A DNA stretch of 35,034 bases from an uncultured Oscillospiraceae bacterium (GTDB taxonomy: Bacteria > Bacillota > Clostridia > Oscillospirales > Acutalibacteraceae), in contig UQDO01000021.1 of the NCBI GenBank assembly GCA_900539855.1, positions 1-35,034 on the forward strand. The letters are read 5' to 3'. The notes under the pieces were generated by a model. The model was given only the letters and a program-made list of their open reading frames with translations. It made no database searches and was not told the DNA's origin. Positions 1 through 6,581 of this stretch are shown in pieces. A program made the position numbers and the translations under genes. Within the stretch, counting starts at the first letter, position 1. Each line of letters starts with the position of its first letter.

Positions 1-138
1 GGGGAAATTATGAAAGTAGTAGTATAGGCTCATCAAACAAATTATCGATCATTGCGTCACAGCGTGTTTTGCAAAGTTACTTAGCAAACAAATTGTATAT
101 CACAATACCGATAAGTTATGGTAAAAATTATCTTTGTA

Positions 139-606
139 TTATGCATCTGAGCTTATAACATAACACAAACTATACTCAACTCCGCCATATTGAAATTCAA
201 ACGACGGGTAATTGCTGTGCGTTATATTAAAATCCTTCGTGACAATACACCAATCGAAATTTACCACAGTCAATTTTGTTGAATTGGTCCAATAATAATC
301 ATCTGCATTTTCGCATCTTGAAATAGATTGTTGGATAATATAAGAGCTTGTATCTCTGACCCTGTATCTTGGCTTGGAAAAGCGCTTAACGGCTTTTAAT
401 TGAACAATGTGCAACTCATCGCCTTTAATTATAAAATCAATCACCGCATTTTCCTGCTCTTTTGTAAAAATATAATCATAATTATTATATAATTTACTTT
501 CGCTTCTGGCATCATCCAAATCATAGTGGTATCCGTCAATAGTTTTGCAGGAAGCAGTCGTTAAGCAGAGTACCATCATAACAAACAAAGCCGCTATTTT
601 TTTCAA
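139..606 (-). CDS. Small predicted lipoprotein, function unknown
   Basis: The 155-residue protein begins with a lysine-containing signal peptide and a hydrophobic stretch ending in a lipobox-like T-A-S-C, placing the lipidated cysteine at residue 20, so it should be anchored on the outer face of the membrane. The rest is polar, rich in Tyr, Asp and Asn, with no family I recognise. The start is TTG: GGAGGT lies 8 bases upstream, and the nearby ATG is in another frame. It follows another lipoprotein gene (656-1558) on the same strand, with a palindrome between them. Coding looks real (signal peptide, ribosome site); the role is unknown. Confidence 0.65.
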   Translation of the reverse strand: MKKIAALFVMMVLCLTTASCKTIDGYHYDLDDARSESKLYNNYDYIFTKEQENAVIDFIIKGDELHIVQLKAVKRFSKPRYRVRDTSSYIIQQSISRCENADDYYWTNSTKLTVVNFDWCIVTKDFNITHSNYPSFEFQYGGVEYSLCYVISSDA

Positions 607-632
607 AATGCATTACCTCCATGTCATCCGCC

Positions 633-655
633 ATCGGTAAATTAAATTTACCGAT
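633..655 (-). terminator. Palindrome between the two lipoprotein genes
   Basis: A near-perfect inverted repeat (ATCGGTAAA, 5-base loop, TTTACCGAT) begins just past the stop of the 656-1558 gene. There is no clear U-tract, so termination is inferred only from position and symmetry. Confidence 0.4.
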
Positions 656-1558
656 TCAGCCTAAATTTCGGCACAGGATCTCGTTGTCCGACTTATAATA
701 CAGCTTGTTTCCCTGTATTATCGGGCTGTTTCCGGTGCATAAAACCGTAGCGTTTTGTCCGTTAAGATCGGATATCATCAGCTCATCAGCACCTGCCCGC
801 TCATATATCAGCTTTTCACCGTACAGGTTAAACGCAGAAACTTCTTTGCTTACTATCACAACATCTTTGCCGTTTTTGTCCACCTTGTGCAGCGCCAGAT
901 TCTCCGCGCTTACATAATAAATATCCGACTCTTTCACGGCAAGAGAATAATGATAAATATTTTTCCATTCCTGATTATCACCATTAAAGTCCATTATTCC
1001 GACGGTCTCACCCATGTGAACAATAAGTTTATTTTCCGCTACGTCAACATTCATTGGGTATGCGATAGTCGTTATCTCTGTTTTGTCTGCACCATCGTGA
1101 GATACCCTGTACACCTTCATGTCAAGTGCAGTATAGAATATATACCTATCATTGAATGTATAGTCTATCACATTTCCGTCGATCACTGTAAGATCGCTCT
1201 TCCCGTTGTAGAAATGAAGCTGATTATTATATTGAACGGTGTAATCACCGATCATGACCGGAGTCTCAAGCCTGGATGCAGTAAGGTAATATACGCCGCT
1301 GTCCGCCGCCGCAACGCCGCCTATAATTTTGCCGTCAGTACCCTCAACGCAGCTGCCTTTTTCATCCAACTCATCGGTACAAAAAAGCCCCAAGCCGTCG
1401 CTGCCAACATAATAAAGCTTGTTTTTATATCCGGTCAGGTACGCTCCGTTGTTTTTATTTGACATCATGGCTGCGTAAGTCTCATATGACGCGCCGGCAC
1501 AGCCGGTCAGCATGATCATAACCGCAAAAACCGCAACAAACACCCTGCCTCTTTTCAT
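656..1558 (-). CDS. Lipoprotein with beta-propeller-like repeats (DUF5050-like)
   Basis: This 300-residue protein has an N-terminal signal peptide with lipobox L-T-G-C (Cys20), so it is predicted to be a surface lipoprotein. The mature part repeats short units such as LYYVGSDG, YYLTAS, FYNGKSD, IYYVSAENL and LYYKSDNE, the pattern of DUF5050/TolB-like propeller proteins that report values with no known enzymatic residues. The ATG is preceded by AGGAGGGTG. The next gene on this strand lies 63-97 bp upstream, so co-transcription is possible. The family match is by repeat pattern only; the ligand or partner cannot be read from sequence. Confidence 0.7.
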   Translation of the reverse strand: MKRGRVFVAVFAVMIMLTGCAGASYETYAAMMSNKNNGAYLTGYKNKLYYVGSDGLGLFCTDELDEKGSCVEGTDGKIIGGVAAADSGVYYLTASRLETPVMIGDYTVQYNNQLHFYNGKSDLTVIDGNVIDYTFNDRYIFYTALDMKVYRVSHDGADKTEITTIAYPMNVDVAENKLIVHMGETVGIMDFNGDNQEWKNIYHYSLAVKESDIYYVSAENLALHKVDKNGKDVVIVSKEVSAFNLYGEKLIYERAGADELMISDLNGQNATVLCTGNSPIIQGNKLYYKSDNEILCRNLG

Positions 1559-1621
1559 AAATGCTCACCCTCCTGAAGCAAACCTACATTTATTCTGATT
1601 TTATGTTTTAGCAACTTTGCA

Positions 1622-1879
1622 TCATATCAGCCTGCATACAAAGCAGTGTATCAGGCAGACAGCGGTGCCAGAGATATAAGCTATAGAATATCTGAGCCTG
1701 CCCATCATATTTTCGCCAGACCTTATGATATGACGTATTTCAAAAACCAACACAGCCGCGACTGCGGCAAGCACTATAACACCCAGCAGAACACAAAGCG
1801 CGCCATCCGCATTTTTTACGTTCAGGACTTTGGTCGGGTTGGTAGCCAGGGCGATGCCTAAAAACGAAACCGGTATCAA
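1622..1879 (-). CDS. Small membrane protein with unusual start codon
   Basis: The TTG-initiated frame gives 85 residues with three hydrophobic segments and a basic loop (EIRHIIRSGENMMGRLRY). The frame stays open upstream to a stop at 1940-1942, and the extra residues (KDIAKCLINLALGYFL) look like the true amphipathic/hydrophobic N-terminus. A strong promoter (2010-2038) and an AGGGGG ribosome site (1936-1941) point to initiation near 1927, where the codon is ATA (or ATT at 1918), not ATG/GTG/TTG. The product would then be 101 residues. TTG at 1879 is the nearest standard start but lacks a ribosome site. No family is recognised. The gene may be start-mutated or use a rare start. Confidence 0.55.
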   Translation of the reverse strand: MIPVSFLGIALATNPTKVLNVKNADGALCVLLGVIVLAAVAAVLVFEIRHIIRSGENMMGRLRYSIAYISGTAVCLIHCFVCRLI

Positions 1880-2009
1880 AAAATACCCAAGTGCCAGATT
1901 GATAAGGCACTTTGCAATGTCTTTTATAGCAACCGCCCCCTATTTCGAATTTATGTTTATATTACGAAAACAGTCCGGATTTTTGCCGGATTGTTATTGT
2001 TATAATACA

Positions 2010-2038
2010 ATAATACGCATAATAAACAGGTTTGTCAA
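2010..2038 (-). promoter_or_regulatory. Sigma-A promoter for the small membrane protein
   Basis: On the minus strand TTGACA (2033-2038) and TATTAT (2010-2015) are separated by exactly 17 bases, close to consensus. It sits 83 bases upstream of the likely translation start at 1927. Confidence 0.75.
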
Positions 2039-2125
2039 GGGGTATTCGACAAATTTTGTCACAAAAATCTAAATAGTCCTTTTTTAGAGCATATTTCATA
2101 TTTATACATTTTCTTTTACAAAAAT

Positions 2126-2155
2126 AAATCCCGACCGCATATGAGTTCGGGATTT
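2126..2155 (-). terminator. Hairpin after the ycxB-like gene
   Basis: AAATCCCGA and TCGGGATTT pair around a 12-base loop. The following minus-strand bases are T-rich (TTATTTTTG). Its location 24 bp past the ycxB-like stop codon (2179-2181) suggests it terminates that transcript. Confidence 0.6.
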
Positions 2156-2178
2156 GATTTTAATAAACCGATATATAC

Positions 2179-2989
2179 TTAATAACTGCAAATATAGTAT
2201 TTTTCTTTCAGGACAGCCGAGATTTTGCCTCTTACCTCATCGACCGCTCCGTTTTCAATCGTTGACTTATCAACAATAAACGCCTTGGCTTTACTGCTGA
2301 ATAGCAATAAATATTTTGAGGTTTCGTATACTTTTACAAGTGCGTAATAATAGATTTCCGTTTGGCTTAGGCTGACAAGAGTCGAACACCGTACGGTTTC
2401 GCTCGCCGCCTTTGTTCATGCAGCTTTGCGCTTATTACCCGTAGGCGTCAGCCTTACGGGCAATCTCACGTTTCGCTGCCTAAACAAATTCGCCGGCAGA
2501 AACTCTCCGACCTTAAAATCGAAAATTTTCGTGTTTTTGAAGTGGAGAAGCGCAGATATACTGGCGTATTTCAAGATTCGACACAATAAAAGCCGGGATT
2601 TTTCCGTTTTTAAGGCGTGCGGGGTTCGACTCTTGTCAGCCTACACACCCCTCGCTGATCAAATTATCTTTCAGTTTGTCGTCATAAAATACAATATCAT
2701 TTTTTGCACCTCTAAGATCCGACCTTGAGTTGTATTGAATTATCGGCGCAATAAAATGAGAGTATACATTCGTAAAGATAATGAATAAATACGACATGGC
2801 AGCAATCAAAATTACTCTGTCAAAATATTCGGAATCGATAAACAGCGCAATAAGCCCCACAAAAACGCCCGAAGCCAACAGTATTCTGAACAAAAAGGCT
2901 GCCGTCGGCTTGGCTCCTTTATAAATGCACACATGGATTAATGCATCAAACGCATCCCTCTCGTATTTGCAGCTCGCTTTAATTTCCAC
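2179..2989 (-). pseudogene. YcxB-like membrane protein gene interrupted by a MITE-like insertion
   Basis: The 5' part runs from GTG at 2989 (preceded by AGAGGGG) to a stop at 2636-2638 created by the inserted element's terminal repeat. It encodes 117 residues with two membrane segments (RILLASGVFVGLIALFI and VILIAAMSYLFIIF). The 3' part (2179-2367) encodes the missing C-terminus, including IYYYALVKVYETSKYLLLF and AKAFIVDKSTI, the typical core of the YcxB-like domain. Deleting 2370-2641 plus one TA copy joins both parts in frame as 178 residues, the usual family size. Earlier start codons overlap the tRNA gene and lie upstream of the promoter, so they are not used. YcxB-like proteins have no defined biochemical role. 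The truncated protein may still be made but lacks its soluble domain. Confidence 0.85.
2370..2641. mobile_element. MITE-like element, 272 bp, TA target duplication
   Basis: The ends are inverted repeats: GGCTGACAAGAGTCGAAC is identical at both termini, and the similarity continues to about 25 bp with mismatches (ACCGTACG versus CCCGCACG). A TA dinucleotide flanks each side (2368-2369 and 2642-2643). No transposase-sized frame is present, so it is non-autonomous. Inside are a hairpin at 2438-2460 (CCCGTAGGC / GCCTTACGGG) and a perfect palindrome CGAAAATTTTCG at 2520-2531. TA duplication with short terminal repeats is the hallmark of elements mobilised by IS630/Tc1/mariner transposases. That assignment is inference, but the insertion itself is shown by the exactly restorable host gene. 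Confidence 0.85.
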
Positions 2990-3011
2990 CGCATTATCCC
3001 CTCTTGCTCGA

Positions 3012-3040
3012 ATTATACCATTATCTGTCGTGACAATCAA
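3012..3040 (-). promoter_or_regulatory. Sigma-A promoter of the ycxB-like gene
   Basis: TTGATT (3035-3040) and a perfect TATAAT (3012-3017) are 17 bases apart on the minus strand, 23 bp upstream of the GTG start. It lies directly after the tRNA terminator, so the split gene is still likely transcribed. Confidence 0.75.
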
Positions 3041-3047
3041 CAATAAA

Positions 3048-3082
3048 TAAAAAAGCAAGCATCGGACGACGCTTGCTTTTTT
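3048..3082 (-). terminator. Intrinsic terminator of tRNA-Thr
   Basis: GCAAGC and GCTTGC form the stem around ATCGGACGAC; the stem is extended by an A-run paired with a T-run, giving a U-tract on the minus strand at 3048-3054. Confidence 0.8.
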
Positions 3083-3157
3083 GGAGCTGTTAGGCAGACT
3101 CGAACTGCCGACCTCATCCTTACCAAGGATGTGCTCTACCACCTGAGCCATAACAGC
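3082..3157 (-). tRNA. tRNA-Thr (anticodon GGT)
   Basis: A complete 76-base cloverleaf: acceptor GCTGTTA pairs with TAACAGC, the D-arm contains GGCTCAGGTGGTAGAGC, the anticodon stem CATCC/GGATG holds loop TTGGTAA (anticodon GGT, reading ACC/ACU), and the T-arm contains GGCAGTTCGAGTCTGCC. The discriminator U and the CCA end are genome-encoded. It has its own promoter and terminator, so it is a single-gene unit. Confidence 0.95.
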
Positions 3158-3175
3158 ACACTGACAACATCATGT

Positions 3176-3204
3176 ATTTTACTATATCGTCACTCAGTTG
3201 TCAA
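3176..3204 (-). promoter_or_regulatory. Sigma-A promoter of tRNA-Thr
   Basis: Consensus TTGACA (3199-3204) and TAAAAT (3176-3181) with a 17-base spacer, 18 bases before the mature tRNA 5' end. Confidence 0.8.
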
Positions 3205-3236
3205 GGATAATTTTAAAATTTTCGGATATTTTAAAT

Positions 3237-3692
3237 TTATTTGTCGGTAAGCAGTTTGTTGAGCTCCTCCATAAATGTGCTTATGTCCTTAAACTGGCGG
3301 TAAACCGATGCAAACCTTACATATGCGACCTCATCAAGCGCTTTAAGCTTTTCCATGACAAGCTCGCCTATATACTCGCTTGTGACCTCGCGGTCAAGCG
3401 AATTCTGCAGAACGGTCTCGATATCGTCTATGGCATGCTCGATATCGCTGACCGACACCGGACGCTTTTCGCAAGCCTTGAGCATGCCGTTGAACAGCTT
3501 TTCGCGGTTGAACACCTCGCGCGATTTATCCTTTTTAATAACAACGACCGGAAGGCTTTCGATCACTTCATATGTAGTAAACCTTTTCTGACATTTAAGA
3601 CATTCCCTGCGGCGGCGGATACGCTCGCCCTCATCGGTAGGGCGCGAATCAATGACCTTGCTTTCTTCATATGAGCAGAACGGACACTTCAT
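3237..3692 (-). CDS. nrdR: Transcriptional repressor NrdR
   Basis: NrdR represses ribonucleotide reductase genes in response to ATP/dATP. The 151-residue product has the full family length. An N-terminal zinc ribbon has Cys3, Cys6, Cys31 and Cys34 with the conserved DSRPTDEGERIRRRREC stretch, followed by an ATP-cone domain (about 49-139) including VIKKDKSREVFNREKL. The ATG follows AGGAGTATGTTTAA. It has its own promoter and is divergent from azlC. No nrd gene or obvious NrdR-box pair is in the window, so its targets lie elsewhere. Confidence 0.95.
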   Translation of the reverse strand: MKCPFCSYEESKVIDSRPTDEGERIRRRRECLKCQKRFTTYEVIESLPVVVIKKDKSREVFNREKLFNGMLKACEKRPVSVSDIEHAIDDIETVLQNSLDREVTSEYIGELVMEKLKALDEVAYVRFASVYRQFKDISTFMEELNKLLTDK

Positions 3693-3773
3693 TTAAACAT
3701 ACTCCTATCCGGCAATATGCCGCCATATATCGGTTGGGCTGGCAGAGACGAACATGTACCGCCCACTTTTGAC

Positions 3774-3802
3774 ATTGTAGCATAAATATCTGCTTTTAAC
3801 AA
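3774..3802 (-). promoter_or_regulatory. nrdR promoter
   Basis: TTGTTA (3797-3802), 17-base spacer, extended -10 TGC-TACAAT (TACAAT at 3774-3779) on the minus strand. Confidence 0.65.
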
Positions 3803-3825
3803 GTCTTTTTTATAGAATTTCGCCG

Positions 3826-3854
3826 TTGAACTTTAAGGCACCTTGTGCTAAAAT
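3826..3854 (+). promoter_or_regulatory. azlCD promoter
   Basis: TTGAAC (3826-3831), 17-base spacer, extended -10 TGC-TAAAAT (3849-3854), 51 bp before the azlC start. It lies back to back with the nrdR promoter. Confidence 0.7.
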
Positions 3855-3905
3855 GTCACTTGCGGTGATATTTTGCGGTTAATAATTTAACGAAGGCTGA
3901 TAATT

Positions 3906-4631
3906 TTGCAAAGCAAAGATAATATCCAGAACAGTTTCAAAAAGGGTCTGTCCGACGTTATACCGATAGCCCTCGGCTATCTTTCGGTGTCGTTCGCGTT
4001 CGGCATATCGGTCGTATCGGCTGGACTGCCGATATATATAGCGGTACTTATTTCAATGACAAACCTTACCTCTGCCGGACAGTTCGCCGGTCTCGGACTT
4101 ATGCTGTCTCATGCATCGCTCATCGAGGCAGCGCTGACCCAACTTATAATCAACCTAAGGTATTCGCTAATGTCGGTCTCACTCACACAAAAGCTGCACA
4201 AAAGCGTGACACTGCCTGAGCGGTTCGCAATATCGGCAGGCATAACCGATGAGATATTCGCTGTCGCCGCAAGCAGCAGGCGTGAGCTTGGTGCAAAGTA
4301 CTTTTACGGGCTTATCCTGCTCCCCTACCTCGGCTGGGCGCTCGGCACCCTGCTCGGCGCAGTGATGGGAAGTATTCTGCCGGCAATGGTCCAATCGGCT
4401 CTCGGTGTTGCGATATACGGCATGTTTATCGCAATATTCATACCGCCCATGAAAAAGTCGCCGACCGTGACCGCCGTAGTGCTGATATCGGCGCTTTTAA
4501 GCTGCTGCTTCACATTCATACCGCTTCTAAAAAGCGTTTCCACCGGTTTTGTAATAATCATATGCGCCGTAACGGCTGCGGCGATCGGCGCCGTGATAAA
4601 GCCGGTCGAAGAAACGGAGGCTGCAGAATGA
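3906..4631 (+). CDS. azlC: AzlC-family branched-chain amino acid exporter, large subunit
   Basis: AzlC and AzlD together form a membrane exporter for branched-chain amino acids and their analogues. The 241-residue product has the family signature near the N-terminus (GLSDVIPIALGYLSVSFAFG), a conserved segment LTSAGQFAGL, and seven or so hydrophobic helices. The start is TTG with AAGG upstream; no ATG fits better. Its stop overlaps the azlD start in an ATGA tetranucleotide (4628-4631), typical of translational coupling between the two subunits. Confidence 0.9.
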   Translation: MQSKDNIQNSFKKGLSDVIPIALGYLSVSFAFGISVVSAGLPIYIAVLISMTNLTSAGQFAGLGLMLSHASLIEAALTQLIINLRYSLMSVSLTQKLHKSVTLPERFAISAGITDEIFAVAASSRRELGAKYFYGLILLPYLGWALGTLLGAVMGSILPAMVQSALGVAIYGMFIAIFIPPMKKSPTVTAVVLISALLSCCFTFIPLLKSVSTGFVIIICAVTAAAIGAVIKPVEETEAAE

Positions 4632-4939
4632 AAGACATTTTTCTGCATATAGCCGTCATGGCTGGCGTGACATATCTTGTGCGTATGCTGCCGATGGTCA
4701 TATTCCGCAAAAAAATCAAAAGCCGTTTTATAAGGTCGTTTCTATATTATATTCCCTATGCCGTGCTTGCAGCCATGACCTTCCCTGCCGTTTTCAGTTC
4801 GACCGGCAGTGTACTGTCCGCCGCGGTTGGCGTCGTGATAGCACTGTTGCTCGCATTTTTCGAAAAGGGACTGGTCACGGTCGCAGTGTTCGCCTGTCTC
4901 GGCGTTCTTGTGACCGGGCTTATAGAAGCGTTTATCTGA
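4628..4939 (+). CDS. azlD: AzlD-family small subunit of branched-chain amino acid exporter
   Basis: The protein is 103 residues with four hydrophobic segments, including TYLVRMLPMVIFRKKI and FLYYIPYAVLAAMTFPAVF, which match the AzlD family. The ATG at 4628 was chosen over a longer upstream frame because it overlaps the azlC stop and follows GGAGGCTGCAGA. It ends 8 bases inside the 3' end of the convergent HAD gene, a tail-to-tail overlap. Confidence 0.88.
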   Translation: MKDIFLHIAVMAGVTYLVRMLPMVIFRKKIKSRFIRSFLYYIPYAVLAAMTFPAVFSSTGSVLSAAVGVVIALLLAFFEKGLVTVAVFACLGVLVTGLIEAFI

Positions 4940-5732
4940 TCCTTTTTATCACATCACTTAAAAAATCATGATCGCAGTCACTGTCAAGGCAGTGTGCTGC
5001 GGTCTTTTTTGCACAGTCAAATGCGTTTGCCGGGCAGTAGCTGTTATCTGCATTTTTAAGCATTAAAAGATCGTTTTCATTATCTCCGCAGGCAATTATC
5101 GTTCTGTCCTTATACATTTCTCTTAATCTGCATATCAGGTTGCCCTTGTCGGCATTCACATTCACAAGCTCAGCGGCGTATTTGTGTGTACGCAGAAAAT
5201 GTATGTTTTCATTGCAGAGCGGCTCAACAAAGCTTTTGAGCGCGTCGTATCTGTCACTTTCAAACCAGAATCCTATCTTCATCCACGGAAACGCGACCTC
5301 GGATGGATCGGTTATATATATAGGTGTGAAATGCACAACATTTATATGATACTCGGTATATTTATTTTCGCGGTACTCATATATTTCCCCGTCCTTGTGG
5401 ATCTCAATAGCCATGTCAGGCATGCTTTCGGCTACCTTTCTGATGATCGTTTCAGCCGAATCGTCGATGCAGTGCTTTTCAAGCACTCTGTCTGCGGAAA
5501 AATCATAAAACATACCGCCGTTGTAAAGTATCGCCGGTGCGTTTGCGCCAATCTCTTTTGCAAAATGCCGCATGACCGACTGGCTGCGGCCGGTAGCAAA
5601 GGTGAACAGTCCGCCGCCGCTTATAAATTCCTTTATTGCCGCTTTATTTTTTTCGCTTATATTTCCGTTTTTATCTATCAGCGTTCCGTCCATATCGGTG
5701 ACGAGCAATTTATCGCTGTAATCGTGTGACAT
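4932..5732 (-). CDS. Cof-type HAD-family sugar/nucleotide phosphatase
   Basis: A 266-residue haloacid-dehalogenase hydrolase of the Cof (IIB) class. Motif I is DMDGT (nucleophile Asp13, acid Asp15), motif II sits in FTFATGRS, and motif IV is GDNEND at 216-221. The Cof-type cap lies between. These cytosolic Mg-dependent enzymes dephosphorylate small phosphorylated metabolites; the substrate cannot be deduced. It lies 22 bp after the metallophosphoesterase gene on the same strand, probably co-transcribed. Confidence 0.88.
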   Translation of the reverse strand: MSHDYSDKLLVTDMDGTLIDKNGNISEKNKAAIKEFISGGGLFTFATGRSQSVMRHFAKEIGANAPAILYNGGMFYDFSADRVLEKHCIDDSAETIIRKVAESMPDMAIEIHKDGEIYEYRENKYTEYHINVVHFTPIYITDPSEVAFPWMKIGFWFESDRYDALKSFVEPLCNENIHFLRTHKYAAELVNVNADKGNLICRLREMYKDRTIIACGDNENDLLMLKNADNSYCPANAFDCAKKTAAHCLDSDCDHDFLSDVIKRIR

Positions 5733-5754
5733 ATAGTTTCTCCAAAATCTCAGC

Positions 5755-6450
5755 CTACGGCTGTTCCTTGCTTCCGAGAGGTATTATCTTATCAAAAAGG
5801 CATGTGAATTTTGAGGTCACAAGCCTGTTTTCATGCAGGCTGCCAAAATACCAGTGATTGAATTCGACCGATTTGGCAAGCTCCTCAAAATATCCGTTCA
5901 GCTTGTTTACCCTCTCGGGCAGACCGCGCCTTAAAAGCATTGAGCTTTTGACCAGCAGCGGCGGTTCGTGGGTAATGATATAGTCGACCTTAAGACCAGC
6001 CGCATCAAGATTGTGAGCGCCTACAGCGAGCTGATCGGGTGTAGGCAGTTCCTCTTTGAACCATATACCGTGTTCTTCTGCGCTGCGGACCTCGCGGTCA
6101 TCGCTCTCACCGCCGCCGAAGGTGAAGATACTGATACCGTCAATATTGAATATCTGTCCGCGCATAAGATGAAAAAGGTTGCCGCTGATACGGTGGACGT
6201 GACCGCCCTTCCATATCGTTTCGTGGCAGCGCTCTATTTTCCCGAAATTCTCGTGCGTTCCGTCAACAAAGCAGACCGTAAATTTACGGCTGCCAAGATA
6301 CTCAATGACGCTTTTTTCATTTTTTCCGCCGTTCCAAAGGTATCCGAAATCGCCGCAGACTATAAGGACATCGCCGCTTTTCAGCTTGCGCCACTGCGAA
6401 TCGTACAGTCTCGACTCGTCGCCGTGCATATCACCGGTAACATATATCAC
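5755..6450 (-). CDS. Calcineurin-like metallophosphoesterase
   Basis: The 231-residue protein carries the metallophosphatase metal ligands: GDMHG (6-10), CGDFGYLW (Asp34), the third motif as GTHE (64-67) instead of the usual GNHE, and ITHEPP near the C-terminus. The start is GTG behind GGGAG. Substrate is unknown. Substitution of the GNHD/E asparagine, normally a metal ligand, by Thr is notable; Asn68 immediately follows the motif. It leads a two-gene unit with the HAD phosphatase and is divergent from the carboxypeptidase gene. Confidence 0.85.
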   Translation of the reverse strand: MIYVTGDMHGDESRLYDSQWRKLKSGDVLIVCGDFGYLWNGGKNEKSVIEYLGSRKFTVCFVDGTHENFGKIERCHETIWKGGHVHRISGNLFHLMRGQIFNIDGISIFTFGGGESDDREVRSAEEHGIWFKEELPTPDQLAVGAHNLDAAGLKVDYIITHEPPLLVKSSMLLRRGLPERVNKLNGYFEELAKSVEFNHWYFGSLHENRLVTSKFTCLFDKIIPLGSKEQP

Positions 6451-6512
6451 GCTGCGTCTCCCTTTTTTCTGAAATTTTATAAATAGGACTTTTATTTATC
6501 GTCTTTGTTTGT

Positions 6513-6518
6513 TATAAT
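6513..6518 (+). promoter_or_regulatory. Candidate -10 box for the D,D-carboxypeptidase gene
   Basis: A perfect TATAAT preceded by TG one base away (extended -10). The -35 region is weak. A second TATAAT follows at 6522-6527, so the exact start point is uncertain. Confidence 0.5.
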
Positions 6519-6531
6519 TAATATAATACTA

Positions 6532-6573
6532 TTATTTTAATACTTTTTCAAGTTATTTTAATACTTTTTCAAG
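6532..6573 (+). repeat. 21-bp perfect tandem duplication in the 5' untranslated region
   Basis: The unit TTATTTTAATACTTTTTCAAG occurs twice back to back (6532-6552, 6553-6573). The second copy ends in the ribosome-binding site (AAGGAG), 11 bases from the start. Confidence 0.95.
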
Positions 6574-6581
6574 GAGAAACA

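Noticed and set aside
1..138. Possible gene at the left edge
   Set aside because: Short A/T-rich stretch with no ribosome site or convincing frame; nothing identifiable.
755..1462. 235-codon plus-strand frame opposite the DUF5050-like lipoprotein
   Set aside because: The sense frame has a signal peptide, lipobox and repeats; the antisense product has none.
2426..2728. Plus-strand frame of 100 codons across the 272-bp element
   Set aside because: It runs through the terminal repeat into the antisense of the ycxB-like gene, has no ribosome site, and its product shows no coherent domain.
2990..3151. N-terminal extension of the ycxB-like frame
   Set aside because: These codons are the tRNA-Thr gene, its terminator and the ycxB-like promoter; the GTG at 2989 has the ribosome site.
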